From positions 1-44,198 of the forward strand of contig NZ_BSSE01000041.1 of the NCBI RefSeq assembly GCF_030268965.1: a stretch of 44,198 nt of DNA, written 5' to 3'. Below, piece after piece: positions 7,508 to 15,683 of this stretch. The notes beneath the pieces are model-generated. The model searched no databases. It saw nothing but the letters and a program-made list of their open reading frames with translations, and was not told the origin of the DNA. The position numbers and the translations under genes are program-made. The number at the start of each line of letters is the position of its first letter. The first letter of the stretch is position 1. This DNA comes from Microtetraspora sp. NBRC 16547 (GTDB lineage: Bacteria; Actinomycetota; Actinomycetes; Streptosporangiales; Streptosporangiaceae).

Positions 7508-8870
7508 CCTGCGTGTCCGCTTCGCGCCCTCGCCGACCGGCATGTTCCATGTCGGCGGCGCCCGTTCCGCGCTCTACAACTGGGCGCTCGCCGAGCAGTC
7601 CGGGGGCACGTTCGTGCTCCGCATCGAGGACACCGACGCCGCGCGCAACCGGCCGGAGTGGACCGAGGGCATCATCTCGGCGCTCGCCTGGATCGGCATC
7701 AACGGCGACTCTCCGCACTTCGAGGGCCCCTACTTCCAGTCCGCCTACGAGGCGCAGCATCGCGAGGCGGCGGCGACGCTGCTCAAGGACGGCAAGGCCT
7801 ACCACTGCACCTGTACGCGTGACGACGTGAAGGCCAGGACCGGGTCCGAGCACCAGGGCTACGACGGCTTCTGCCGGGACCGCGGCCTCACGGAGGGCGC
7901 GGTCAGGTTCCGCACCCCCGACGAGGGCGTGACCGTGGTGGACGACCTTGTCCGCGGGCGGGTCGAGTTCCCGAACGCCGCCATGGAGGACTTCGTGATC
8001 GTGCGCGGCGACGGTTCGCCGCTGTTCATCCTCGCCAACGTGATCGACGACATCGAGATGCGGATCTCCCATGTCGTACGCGCGGAGGAGCACCTGTCGA
8101 ACACCCCCAAGCAGCAGCTGCTGTGGGAGGCGCTCGGGGTCACACCGCCGATCTGGGCGCACGTTCCCGTCATCGTCAACGAGAAGCGGCAGAAGCTGTC
8201 CAAGCGGCGCGACAAGGTGGCCCTGGAGTCCTATCGCGACGAGGGTTACCTCGCCGAGGCGATGGTCAACTACCTCATGCTGCTCGGCTGGGGTCCCGGC
8301 GACGACCGGGAGATCATGCCCTGGTCGGAGATGATGCCGATGTTCCGGCTGGAGGACGTGAACCCGTCCCCCGCGTTCTTCGACGAGAAGAAGCTGCGCG
8401 CGTTCAACGGCGAGTACATCCGGGCGCTGCCCCTCAACGTCTTCATCGAGCGGTGCGCGCCGTGGCTCGACCCCAGCTGGGACCGCGAGACCTTCGCCCG
8501 GGTGGCCGAGCTCGCGCAGACCCGGGTGGCGGTGCTGTCCGAGATCACCGCGAACGTGGACTTCCTCTTCCTGGACGAGCCCGTCCACGACCAGGCGTCA
8601 TGGGACAAGGCGATGAAGCCGGGTGCCGCCGAGATCCTCTCCGGGTACGCCGAGCGGCTGCAGGAGGTCAGCTGGGATCCCGAGTCGCTCAAGACCGCCC
8701 TGGAGGAGGTCGGGGCCGCGCACGGGCTCAAGCTGGGCAAGGCCCAGGCGCCGGTCCGGGTCGCGATCACCGGCCGCACGGTCGGCCTCCCGCTGTTCGA
8801 GTCGATCGAGGTCCTCGGCCGCGAGCGGGCCCTCGAAAGGCTGCGTACGGCTCTCGCCAAGCTCTCCTGA
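7500..8870 (+). CDS. gltX: Glutamyl-tRNA synthetase
   Basis: Charges tRNA-Glu with glutamate in the cytosol. Class I synthetase motifs are present: [16 protein letters not shown] with the HIGH equivalent near residue 17, and KLSKRRD (KMSKS equivalent) near residue 230. A C-terminal helical anticodon-binding domain follows. In actinobacteria this enzyme usually also misacylates tRNA-Gln for later amidation by GatCAB. The GTG start overlaps the end of the FAH gene. Two tRNA-Glu genes and one tRNA-Gln gene lie 2.3 kb downstream, beyond a convergent peptidase gene. Full length (456 residues). Confidence 0.97.
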   Translation: MTDLRVRFAPSPTGMFHVGGARSALYNWALAEQSGGTFVLRIEDTDAARNRPEWTEGIISALAWIGINGDSPHFEGPYFQSAYEAQHREAAATLLKDGKAYHCTCTRDDVKARTGSEHQGYDGFCRDRGLTEGAVRFRTPDEGVTVVDDLVRGRVEFPNAAMEDFVIVRGDGSPLFILANVIDDIEMRISHVVRAEEHLSNTPKQQLLWEALGVTPPIWAHVPVIVNEKRQKLSKRRDKVALESYRDEGYLAEAMVNYLMLLGWGPGDDREIMPWSEMMPMFRLEDVNPSPAFFDEKKLRAFNGEYIRALPLNVFIERCAPWLDPSWDRETFARVAELAQTRVAVLSEITANVDFLFLDEPVHDQASWDKAMKPGAAEILSGYAERLQEVSWDPESLKTALEEVGAAHGLKLGKAQAPVRVAITGRTVGLPLFESIEVLGRERALERLRTALAKLS

Positions 8871-8890
8871 GACTCGTGCGGCCCCGCGTG

Positions 8891-8924
8891 GCCGGCCGCC
8901 CGCGTGTGATCGCGGGCGGCCGGC
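8891..8924. terminator. Hairpin between convergent gltX and M3 peptidase genes
   Basis: A perfect 14-bp inverted repeat (8891-8904 with 8911-8924, loop TGTGAT), very GC-rich and without a T run. It sits between two convergent genes and probably ends transcription in both directions, in the U-poor style common in actinobacteria. Confidence 0.7.
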
Positions 8925-8971
8925 GTGGCGGGATCAGACCGCCCGCGTGATCACGGCCGGGTCATGGCGGG

Positions 8972-10951
8972 TCAGAGCAGGCCGCGGCGGGCGAGCAGGG
9001 GCTCGATCTGCGGGTCACGGCCCCGGAAGTCGCGGAACGCCGTCAGGGCCTCCACGCTGCCGCCCTTGGACAGCAGGCGCTGCCGGAACCGGTCGCCGTT
9101 CTCCCTGAGCAGTCCGCCGTTCTCCTTGAACCACTCGACCGTGTCGGCGTCGAGGACCTCGCTCCAGATGTAGGAGTAGTAGCCCGCGCTGTAGCCGCTG
9201 GACCAGATGTGCGCGAAGTAGGTGCTGCGGTAGCGCGGCGGCACCGCGGGCAGGTCCACGCCCGCGGTCCGCAGGGCCTCGGCCTCGAACTCCTCCGCGT
9301 CGCCGCCGGTGTAGGTCGTGTGCCAGGCCCAGTCCAGCAGCGTCGCGGCGAGGTACTCCACCGTCGCGAATCCCTGGTTGAACTTCTGCGACTCCAGCAT
9401 CCGGTCCACGAGTTCGCGCGGCATGGGTTCGCCGGTCTCGTAGTGCCTGGCGTAGTTCGCGAGGATCTCCGGGTCGGTCGCCCACATCTCGTTGACCTGC
9501 GAGGGGTACTCGACGAAGTCCCTCGGCACCGCCGTACCCGAGAACCGGGGGAAGCGGACGTCGGAGAACAGGCCGTGCAGGGCGTGCCCGAACTCGTGGA
9601 ACATCGTGTTGACCTCGTCGAAGGTCAGCAGCGTCGGCTCGCCCTTGACGATGTTGAGGTTGTTGACCACGACCGGCCGGGTGCCGTCGAGGGCCGACTG
9701 CTTGACCAGGCTGTTCATCCACGCCCCGCCGCGCTTGGAGGCGCGGGCGAAGAAGTCCCCGAGGAACAGGCCCAGCGGTGAACCGTCCTCGTTGAACACC
9801 TCGAAGACCCGGACGTCCGAGTGGTAGCCCTGCAGGTCCTCGCGCTCCCGGAAGGTGAGGCCGTACAGCCGCTGCGCCGCGTAGAAGACACCGCGCTCCA
9901 GGACGCTGTTCAGCTCGAAGTAGGGCCGCATGCGGGCGCTGTCGATGTCGTACCGGGCCTTGCGCACCTTCTCGGTGTAGAACGACCAGTCCCAGGGCTG
10001 GATCGCGTGCCCGGCGAGCTCCTCGAGGTCCGACTGCTCCTTGCGGGCGTTGGCCACGGCGGGCGGGACGAGCCGGTCCAGCATCTCGGAGACCGCCTGG
10101 GTGGTCCCGGCCGTCTGGTCAGCCAGGACGTACTCGGCGTGGTTCGCGTACCCGAGCAGTCTGGCCCGCTCCTCGCGCAGCCGCGCGATCCGGGTGATCA
10201 GCTCGGCGTTCTCCGCTCCGCGCCCGGTGGACGCCTTGTGGATCCGCTCGCGGAGCGCCCTGTGCGTGAGCTCGGCGAGCGCGGGCTGGCCGGTGGGCAG
10301 GACGAGGGTGATGAGGTATCCCGCGTCCAGTCCCCGCTCCTTGGCGGTCTCCTGGAGGCCCTGGACGGCGTCCGGCGAGAGCCCGTCGAGCTCCGCGGCG
10401 TCCTCGACCAGGACGGCCCGCGCGTTGGTGTCGGCGAGCAGGTTCTGCTGGAACGTGGTCGCCAGCGTGGACAGCTCCTCGTTGAGCTCCCTGAGCCGCG
10501 CCTGCTCGTCCTCTCCGAGGATGGCTCCCGCCCGGGTGAAGTCGGTGAGATAGCGGTCGAGGAGCCACTGCTGCTCGTCGTCAGCTGTCTGGACGGCCCG
10601 GATGCGGGCGAACAGCCGGGGGTTCAGGTGGATGGCGTCGGCGTGCTTGGACAGTTTGGGCGTGATGTCCTTCTGGATCTCCTGGACACCCGGCGTGGTG
10701 TCGGAGGAGGCCTGGTTGAAGAAGACCGTCGAGACCCGGTCGAGGAGCCGGCCGGACCGCTCCAGAGCCTCGATCGTGTTCTCGAAGGTCGGCGGCTCGG
10801 GATCGTCGGCGATCGCCGCGATCTCGGCGAGATGCTCGGCCATCCCCTGCTCGAACGCCGGGACGTAGTGCTCCTCCCGGATCTCCTGGAAGGGAGGCAG
10901 TTGGTACGGCAGGGAGCTGGGGCTCAGAAACGGGTTCACCGTCTGGGACAT
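8972..10951 (-). CDS. M3 family zinc peptidase (peptidyl-dipeptidase Dcp/oligopeptidase A type)
   Basis: A 659-residue cytosolic metallopeptidase. The zinc site FHEFGHALHGLF is near residues 448-459, and the downstream Tyr-rich block SGYSAGYYSYIWSEVLDAD near 580-600 is typical of Dcp/OpdA, which trims short peptides. The start at MSQTVNPFLSPSSLPYQ follows GAGGAG at good spacing; the longer frame upstream is not conserved-looking. Length matches the family (about 680). It is convergent with gltX and divergent from the tRNA cluster. No signal peptide is present. Confidence 0.93.
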   Translation of the reverse strand: MSQTVNPFLSPSSLPYQLPPFQEIREEHYVPAFEQGMAEHLAEIAAIADDPEPPTFENTIEALERSGRLLDRVSTVFFNQASSDTTPGVQEIQKDITPKLSKHADAIHLNPRLFARIRAVQTADDEQQWLLDRYLTDFTRAGAILGEDEQARLRELNEELSTLATTFQQNLLADTNARAVLVEDAAELDGLSPDAVQGLQETAKERGLDAGYLITLVLPTGQPALAELTHRALRERIHKASTGRGAENAELITRIARLREERARLLGYANHAEYVLADQTAGTTQAVSEMLDRLVPPAVANARKEQSDLEELAGHAIQPWDWSFYTEKVRKARYDIDSARMRPYFELNSVLERGVFYAAQRLYGLTFREREDLQGYHSDVRVFEVFNEDGSPLGLFLGDFFARASKRGGAWMNSLVKQSALDGTRPVVVNNLNIVKGEPTLLTFDEVNTMFHEFGHALHGLFSDVRFPRFSGTAVPRDFVEYPSQVNEMWATDPEILANYARHYETGEPMPRELVDRMLESQKFNQGFATVEYLAATLLDWAWHTTYTGGDAEEFEAEALRTAGVDLPAVPPRYRSTYFAHIWSSGYSAGYYSYIWSEVLDADTVEWFKENGGLLRENGDRFRQRLLSKGGSVEALTAFRDFRGRDPQIEPLLARRGLL

Positions 10952-11051
10952 CGGGGGCTGCTCCTCATCGCTGTTCTCGACGCTGGTGGCTCTTCTCAGC
11001 CTGGCACAGCAGGGCTGTGAGCAGTGATGAGGAGCCACGCGGGCAATCGTT

Positions 11052-11081
11052 TTGGTGGTGGGCCGCAAGCTGGGCTATTCT
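11052..11081 (+). promoter_or_regulatory. Candidate promoter for the tRNA cluster
   Basis: TTGGTG (11052-11057) and TATTCT (11076-11081), 18 bases apart, lie about 40 bases before tRNA-Gln. TATTCT fits the actinobacterial TANNNT -10 box. Confidence 0.45.
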
Positions 11082-11121
11082 TTCGGAGTCGCCAGCGAGC
11101 CCCAAGGGGCGAGCGAAACGA

Positions 11122-11193
11122 TGGGGTATAGTGCAATTGGCAGCACGACTGATTCTGGTTCAGTTAGTCTAGGTTCGAGTCCTGGTACCCCAG
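11122..11193 (+). tRNA. tRNA-Gln (CTG)
   Basis: A full cloverleaf can be drawn: acceptor TGGGGTA with TACCCCA, anticodon stem ACTGA/TCAGT around loop TTCTGGT (anticodon CTG), and a T-loop with GGTTCGAGTCC. The discriminator is G and no CCA is encoded. Confidence 0.95.
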
Positions 11194-11257
11194 CTGCATC
11201 CCTCCTTCGGGAGATGCTACGGATTCGGGTTCCCCCCGGTCCGATCACAGTGTGCAC

Positions 11258-11333
11258 GGTCCCGTCGTCTAGTGGCCCAGGACGCCGCCCTCTCAAGGCG
11301 GTAGCGGCGGTTCGAATCCGCTCGGGACTACCA
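11258..11333 (+). tRNA. tRNA-Glu (CTC), copy 1, CCA encoded
   Basis: Acceptor GGTCCCG pairs with CGGGACT (first pair G-U). The anticodon stem CCGCC/GGCGG encloses loop CTCTCAA (anticodon CTC), and the T-arm is GGCGG TTCGAAT CCGCT. Discriminator A at 11330 is followed by an encoded CCA (11331-11333). It differs from copy 2 at only two positions in the tRNA body. Confidence 0.95.
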
Positions 11334-11343
11334 CACACTGCGA

Positions 11344-11416
11344 GGTCCCGTCGTCTAGTGGCCTAGGACGCCGCCCTCTCAAGGCGGTAACGGCGGTTCG
11401 AATCCGCTCGGGACTA
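11344..11416 (+). tRNA. tRNA-Glu (CTC), copy 2, no encoded CCA
   Basis: Same cloverleaf and anticodon as copy 1, with two base changes (GCCTAGG for GCCCAGG in the D arm and TAACGG for TAGCGG in the variable region). The discriminator is followed by CTTT, so CCA must be added by enzyme. It lies 10 bases after copy 1's CCA, so the two are probably co-transcribed. Confidence 0.95.
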
Positions 11417-11427
11417 CTTTCTCTCCA

Positions 11428-11456
11428 CCCTCGGAACGATCGTTCCGAGGGTTTTT
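11428..11456 (+). terminator. Intrinsic terminator of the tRNA cluster
   Basis: The palindrome 11428-11438/11441-11451 (11 bp) is followed directly by TTTTT (11452-11456), a textbook terminator just after the second tRNA-Glu. Confidence 0.9.
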
Positions 11457-11498
11457 CGTTGTCTCGGTCCCCGCTTGCCGCCGATCTTCATCACCTCA

Positions 11499-11544
11499 TT
11501 GACTGGACAGCGTTGCTATCCAATACTGGAGAGCGACACTATCT
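11499..11544 (+). promoter_or_regulatory. Promoter with two related operators before the CXC thioredoxin-like gene
   Basis: TTGACT (11499-11504) and AATACT (11522-11527) are 17 bases apart. The spacer is exactly an imperfect inverted repeat, GGACAGC-GTT-GCTATCC (11505-11521). A second related 17-mer, GGAGAGCGACACTATCT, lies at 11528-11544 (13 of 17 identical, 23-base spacing). The arrangement fits repressor binding across the promoter; the repressor is not identified. Confidence 0.6.
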
Positions 11545-11559
11545 AATGGAGGTGTGGGG

Positions 11560-12546
11560 ATGTTCACGTTGCTGGCGGACGGCCGCGATGAGGTCGTCCC
11601 GGGGCTGACCGTCCCGGCCGGAGAGAAGGTCCTCGGTTGGGAGCGCAAGCCGCACGGCTGGTGCCGGGGGGACGCCTGCATACCGGCCTTCCGGGCCACG
11701 GCCGCCGAGGCCGCCGCCGGCACCGACCTGGTCGCGTTCGCCGGGTTGCTCGGGCGCGGTGTGGTGGTCGACCACGACGAGAGGCTGATCGCGGTCGGTG
11801 ACGCGCGGACGATCAGTCCCGAGGGGGCTCCGGAGTTCGAGCTGGACGGCTTCCGTCTCGGCGGCCTCCGCGGTACCAAGGTGGCGCTCGTCTTCTGGGC
11901 GTCGTGGTGCGGCTGCCGCTACGACCTGCCCGCCTGGGAGCTGCTGCACCGGGAGCTGTCCCCGGGCGGCTTCAGCGTGGTCAGCGTCTCACTCGATCGG
12001 AACCGTGAGGAGGCCGCCCCGTGGATCGAGGACGTGACCCATCCGGCGCTGGTCGACATGGAAGGCGCGGTCGCCGAGATGTACGGCGTCATCAACGTCC
12101 CGACCGTCGTGTGGATCGACGAGGAGGGGCGGGTCGCCCGGCCGCAGGACACCATGACCGCGACCGACACGTTCCGCGAGATGAACGGGCTCTCCTCCGA
12201 GGCCGCCACGGCGGCCCTGCGCCGATGGGTCGTCGAGGGCGAGTCCGGCCTGTCCGAGCAGGCCGTACGGGAGCACCTGCGCGTCCCGACCGAGGAAGAG
12301 CGGCTGGCCCGGCTGCACGCGCGCCTCGCCACCTGGCTGTTCCGCCGTGGCCGCGCGGACGCCGCCCGCGGGCACGCCCGCCGGGCGGCCGAGCTGGCGC
12401 CGCACGACATCGCCATCCGCCGGGGGCTGATGCCGCTCGACGGCGTGGATCCGTTCGGGGACGACTACTTCCGGCTTCGTGCTGAGCTCGAGGCCAGTGG
12501 GACGCCGATCTACCGGCCGCTGCCCGACTGGGCGGGGGAGCGGTGA
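11560..12546 (+). CDS. Thioredoxin-fold (TlpA/ResA-like) protein with a CXC motif
   Basis: A 328-residue protein without signal peptide. The central TlpA-like domain (about 85-225) has KVALVFWASWCGCRYDLPAW, then SVSLDRNREEAAPW and VINVPTVVWIDEEG with the cis-Pro. Where relatives have WCxxC this protein has WCGC, so the pair is CXC near residues 118-120. The N-terminal part has its own Cys pair (CRGDAC near 29-34), which could act with it. The C-terminal 80 residues look like a TPR-like helical tail (RGRADAARGHARRAAELAPHD). The ATG at 11560 has GGAGG 7 bases upstream. A regulated promoter with paired operators precedes it. It is probably a cytosolic redox or repair protein; function is not established. 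Confidence 0.7.
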   Translation: MFTLLADGRDEVVPGLTVPAGEKVLGWERKPHGWCRGDACIPAFRATAAEAAAGTDLVAFAGLLGRGVVVDHDERLIAVGDARTISPEGAPEFELDGFRLGGLRGTKVALVFWASWCGCRYDLPAWELLHRELSPGGFSVVSVSLDRNREEAAPWIEDVTHPALVDMEGAVAEMYGVINVPTVVWIDEEGRVARPQDTMTATDTFREMNGLSSEAATAALRRWVVEGESGLSEQAVREHLRVPTEEERLARLHARLATWLFRRGRADAARGHARRAAELAPHDIAIRRGLMPLDGVDPFGDDYFRLRAELEASGTPIYRPLPDWAGER

Positions 12547-12560
12547 CGTGATGGGGCGGG

Positions 12561-12590
12561 TTGCGGTGCGCGGCACCTGGGTTCCAAAAT
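12561..12590 (+). promoter_or_regulatory. Candidate leaderless promoter of the thioesterase gene
   Basis: TTGCGG (12561-12566) and CAAAAT (12585-12590) are 18 bases apart, and the ATG follows 7 bases after the -10 box, so transcription would start at or beside the start codon. No Shine-Dalgarno is visible. Confidence 0.45.
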
Positions 12591-12597
12591 CAGACTC

Positions 12598-13095
12598 ATG
12601 ACCACGACACTGCGCTCGCGCACGCACAGCTGGGCCCCGCCGACATTGCCGGGGGACGTCGCGGAGTTGAGCGGCCTGGAGTTCCTCCAGGCCATGCTCG
12701 ACGGCGTGATCGCCGCTCCGCCGATCGCCGGCACGATGGGTTTCACGCTGCTGAAGGTCGAGCCCGGGGTGGCGATCTTCGAGGGGGAGACGGGAGAGCA
12801 CCAGTACAACCCGATGGGCTCCGTGCACGGGGGCTACTTCGCCACCCTGCTCGACTCGGCCCTCGGATGCGCCGTCATGACCATGCTCCCGGCCGGGACG
12901 GCCTACACGACCACCCAGTTGAACGTGCACATGGTCCGCCCGGCCTTCGCGCACACCGGGCTTCTGCGGTGCGAGGCGAAAGCCCTCCATGTCGGCCGGA
13001 CCGTCGCGACCGCCGAGGGGCGGCTGGTCGGCTCGGACGACGGCAAGCTGTACGCGCACGGCACGACGACCTGCGCCGTTTTCGCGATGCGCTGA
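12598..13095 (+). CDS. PaaI-type hotdog thioesterase
   Basis: A 165-residue protein with the hotdog fold. The signature NPMGSVHGGYFATLLDSALGCAV (near residues 71-93) holds the HGG turn and catalytic acidic residue of the PaaI/YbgC-like acyl-CoA thioesterases. It is followed by TTQLNVHMVRPAF and a last strand ending TTTCAVFAMR. It probably hydrolyses an aryl- or acyl-CoA. The ATG seems to be leaderless. It stands alone between the thioredoxin-like gene (about 50 bases upstream, same strand) and a convergent gene. Confidence 0.88.
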   Translation: MTTTLRSRTHSWAPPTLPGDVAELSGLEFLQAMLDGVIAAPPIAGTMGFTLLKVEPGVAIFEGETGEHQYNPMGSVHGGYFATLLDSALGCAVMTMLPAGTAYTTTQLNVHMVRPAFAHTGLLRCEAKALHVGRTVATAEGRLVGSDDGKLYAHGTTTCAVFAMR

Positions 13096-13164
13096 CGGTC
13101 CCGCCGCCGGGAAAACGGACCGGCCCCGGGCGGCGATCGTCGCGGACATGACAGCGGACATGAC

Positions 13165-13198
13165 AAGGGGACACGCCCTCTCCAGAGCGTGTCCCCTT
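13165..13198. terminator. Bidirectional hairpin terminator
   Basis: A perfect 12-bp stem (13165-13176 with 13187-13198) with a 10-base loop lies between the thioesterase gene and the convergent acidic-protein gene. A CTTCTTC run follows on the plus strand. Confidence 0.8.
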
Positions 13199-13229
13199 CT
13201 TCGTGCCCTTCGGGGCCGTGGAGCGCCGC

Positions 13230-14930
13230 CTAGCCGCGCGACCGGGCCTTGAAGAGCGCCCGCTTGGCGGCCTTGCCCACCTGCTTGTCCGGGTGGGCCT
13301 CGTCGACGGCTTCGAGCAGCTCCTCCAGGTGCGGGTGAGGCACCTTCCAGATCACGTCGAGCAGGCCGATGATCTGCTGCGCGGGGCCGATGTCGTGCAG
13401 GCTGCTGACGAACTCCGCGCGGCCGAGGCCCGCCGAGATCGTCCACATGTCGAGGATGAGCCAGTGCGTGTCGGCCTGGGTGGGCTCCGGGGCGTCCTCG
13501 ACGTCCAGCTGGGCGAGGTGCGTCGCGGCGTACGGCCGGAGCGAGGGCTCCTTGAGCGCGTCGGTCCAGGCGGGCACGGCCACCTCGCCGAGGGAACCGA
13601 CCAGGCTGGCGGCCTGCACCCGGACCAGGGCGTCGGCCTCGTCCTCCGCAGCGGCGGCGAGCAGCTCGGCGGCGGCCTGGGCGGGATCGCGCAGGGCGAG
13701 CCACGCGGTGAACTCGGCGTCCGCCTCCTCCTCCGGCAGGTCGGCGCTCAGCGACAGCAGGTCGAGCGCGGACATCGCGTCGATGGCGGGCCGGGCGTCG
13801 ATGTCGATGTCCGCGTCGTCCACGAGGTGGACCACGCCTTCGGTGCCGAGGGGCGTGAGACGCACCTCGTCGTCCTCGACGGTCACCATGCCGTAGCCGG
13901 TCAGCCAGGCGAGCACCGGCGCCAGCGGGTCGCCGGCGGCGGCCCAGGCGTCGGCGCCGAGGTCGTCGTACTCGCTGACCGCCTCGGTCAGCTCCTCGCG
14001 CAGCTCTCCGACGGAGCGCGAGCCGCCGTTGACCAGCACACGGATCAGCAGCGCGCGGGTCAGCCCCGACAGGGCGAGGGTCAGGTCGTCGTCGTCCAGC
14101 TCGGGGTCGCCGTAGTCGACCGAATGAAGGCCGAGCAGCCAGGCGTCGAGCACATCGTCGTCGTCCTCGAACGGCCAGGCGGCGGTATCGGGGTCGACGC
14201 TGACCGTGTCGTCATCGTCCGGGGCGATGAACTCCAGGTCGATGGCGAGGTTCCACAGGTTCCACAGGGTCTGCGCGTCGCTCAGGCCGACGGTGCGCAC
14301 CGCCTCCTTGACCTCTTCCTCGGTAAGGAGGGTGTCCTCGCCGACCTTGCGGCCGGAGCCGACCCACGCCGCGAGGTCGCGGGCCTGGGCGATGAGCGTG
14401 ACCCCGCGAGCCGCCGCCGCGAGCTCGGAGTCCGGTCGCATCCGGATCGTGGGGAGGTCGGCGATCTCGTCGGCGAACGGCTCGAAGTCGCCGAGGCTCT
14501 CGTCCTCGTCGTCCTCGAACTCGTCCTCCTCCTCGTCCCAGTCGCGCTCGGCGATGACGTCCTCCATCGCCTCGACGAAGTCGTCCTCGATCTCGTCGAG
14601 CTCGGCGAGGAGGGTGTCGATCGAGGCCGACCCCTTCGCCAGGCGGTCCGTCTCGGACAGGAACGTCAGATAGGACCGCAGGGCGGGAACCATGCCGTCG
14701 GCGGCCTCGTCGGGATCCTCGACGACCTGCGGGATGCGTTCCAGCAGGACGGTGCGCAGGTCACCCGCCTTCCACAACCCCGCGTCGTCGCGGGCATCCA
14801 GGCGATGCCAGAGAACGGCCGGGCCCACCAGGTCGGGATCGCTGTCCGGAGCGTTGGCGGGAGCCCAGAGGATGAACTCCTGGAGCAGTGGACGCAGTTC
14901 AGCGGCGGCTGCCTCGATGCGGTCTGTCAC
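13230..14930 (-). CDS. Very acidic conserved actinobacterial protein of unknown function
   Basis: 566 residues with no recognised enzymatic motif. It is strongly acidic, with an Asp/Glu-only stretch near residues 127-150 (DWDEEEDEFEDDEDES) and further DDDD runs near 238 and 280. The last 200 residues look like paired helices (DALVRVQAASLVGSLGEVAVPAW, SLRPYAATHLAQL), suggesting HEAT-like repeats, and the C-terminus is basic (GKAAKRALFKARSRG). GTG at 14930 is preceded at 6 bases by TAGGCT, so it is likely leaderless. A scaffold or chaperone-like role is only a guess. It is divergent from nothing and sits upstream of the ndgR 3' end on the same strand. Confidence 0.75.
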   Translation of the reverse strand: MTDRIEAAAAELRPLLQEFILWAPANAPDSDPDLVGPAVLWHRLDARDDAGLWKAGDLRTVLLERIPQVVEDPDEAADGMVPALRSYLTFLSETDRLAKGSASIDTLLAELDEIEDDFVEAMEDVIAERDWDEEEDEFEDDEDESLGDFEPFADEIADLPTIRMRPDSELAAAARGVTLIAQARDLAAWVGSGRKVGEDTLLTEEEVKEAVRTVGLSDAQTLWNLWNLAIDLEFIAPDDDDTVSVDPDTAAWPFEDDDDVLDAWLLGLHSVDYGDPELDDDDLTLALSGLTRALLIRVLVNGGSRSVGELREELTEAVSEYDDLGADAWAAAGDPLAPVLAWLTGYGMVTVEDDEVRLTPLGTEGVVHLVDDADIDIDARPAIDAMSALDLLSLSADLPEEEADAEFTAWLALRDPAQAAAELLAAAAEDEADALVRVQAASLVGSLGEVAVPAWTDALKEPSLRPYAATHLAQLDVEDAPEPTQADTHWLILDMWTISAGLGRAEFVSSLHDIGPAQQIIGLLDVIWKVPHPHLEELLEAVDEAHPDKQVGKAAKRALFKARSRG

Positions 14931-14966
14931 CCCGCCAGCCTAGGGCTAACCGGGCATGCTCTCTAA

Positions 14967-15683
14967 TCAGTTAGCGCGCCGCATCGCCTCGGTGATCCGT
15001 TCGGCGGCGGACACGACGGGGGCGGCGTGCATGCGGCCCGGCGTGCGGGTGAGCCTCTCGATCGGCCCGGAGACGGAAACCGCGGCGATGACCTTGCCCC
15101 CGGCACCCCGGATGGGCGCCGAGACGCTGGCCACGCCCTGCTCGCGCTCGCCGACGCTGTGCGCCCAGCCTCTCCTGCGTACGCTCGCGAGCGTGGCGGC
15201 GGTGAACTTCGCGCCACGCAGGCCGCGGTGCAGCCGGTCGGGCTCCTCCCAGGCGAGCAGGATCTGCGCGGCCGAGCCCGCGATCATGGGCAGTGCGGAG
15301 CCGACGGGTACGGTGTCACGCAGGCCGCTCGCGCGCTCGGCGGCGGCCACGCAGACCCGCTCGTCACCCTGGCGCCGGTAGAGCTGGGCGCTCTCCCCGG
15401 TGAGATCGCGGAGGTGCGTCAGGACGGGGCCCGCGACGGCGAGCAGCCGGTCCTCGCCGGCGGCCGTGGACAACTCCGACAGCCGAGGGCCCAGAACGAA
15501 ACGCCCCTGGGTGTCACGGGAGACGATGCGGTGATGCTCGAGTGCCACCGCGAGCCGGTGTGCCGTCGGCCGGGCGAGGCCGGTCGCCTGGACGAGCTGG
15601 GCCAGGGAAGCCGGTCCCGCTTCCAGGGCGTTGAGTACGAGTACGGCCTTGTCGAGCACTCCGACTCCGCTAGAGTTGTCCAT
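14967..15683 (-). CDS. ndgR: IclR-family regulator, NdgR/AreB type
   Basis: A 238-residue transcription factor with an N-terminal winged helix (MDNSSGVGVLDKAVLVLNAL, LAQLVQATGLARPTAHRLAVALEHH) and a C-terminal IclR effector domain (GESAQLYRRQGDERVCVAAAE, ASVSAPIRG, VSVSGPIERLTR). In Streptomyces this ortholog, divergent from leuCD, controls branched-chain amino-acid genes. The long upstream frame is rejected; MDNSSG is the family start. The ATG lies inside a 17-base element that is repeated 71 bases upstream. Two GTCTC-N7-GAGAC palindromes lie in the shared intergenic region, fitting autoregulation plus leuCD control. Confidence 0.93.
   Translation of the reverse strand: MDNSSGVGVLDKAVLVLNALEAGPASLAQLVQATGLARPTAHRLAVALEHHRIVSRDTQGRFVLGPRLSELSTAAGEDRLLAVAGPVLTHLRDLTGESAQLYRRQGDERVCVAAAERASGLRDTVPVGSALPMIAGSAAQILLAWEEPDRLHRGLRGAKFTAATLASVRRRGWAHSVGEREQGVASVSAPIRGAGGKVIAAVSVSGPIERLTRTPGRMHAAPVVSAAERITEAMRRAN

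Noticed and set aside
13203-14966. 587-residue open frame opposite the acidic protein gene
   Set aside because: Composition mirrors the acidic gene (Val/Gly/Asp runs); the minus-strand frame has normal codon use and a plausible leaderless start.
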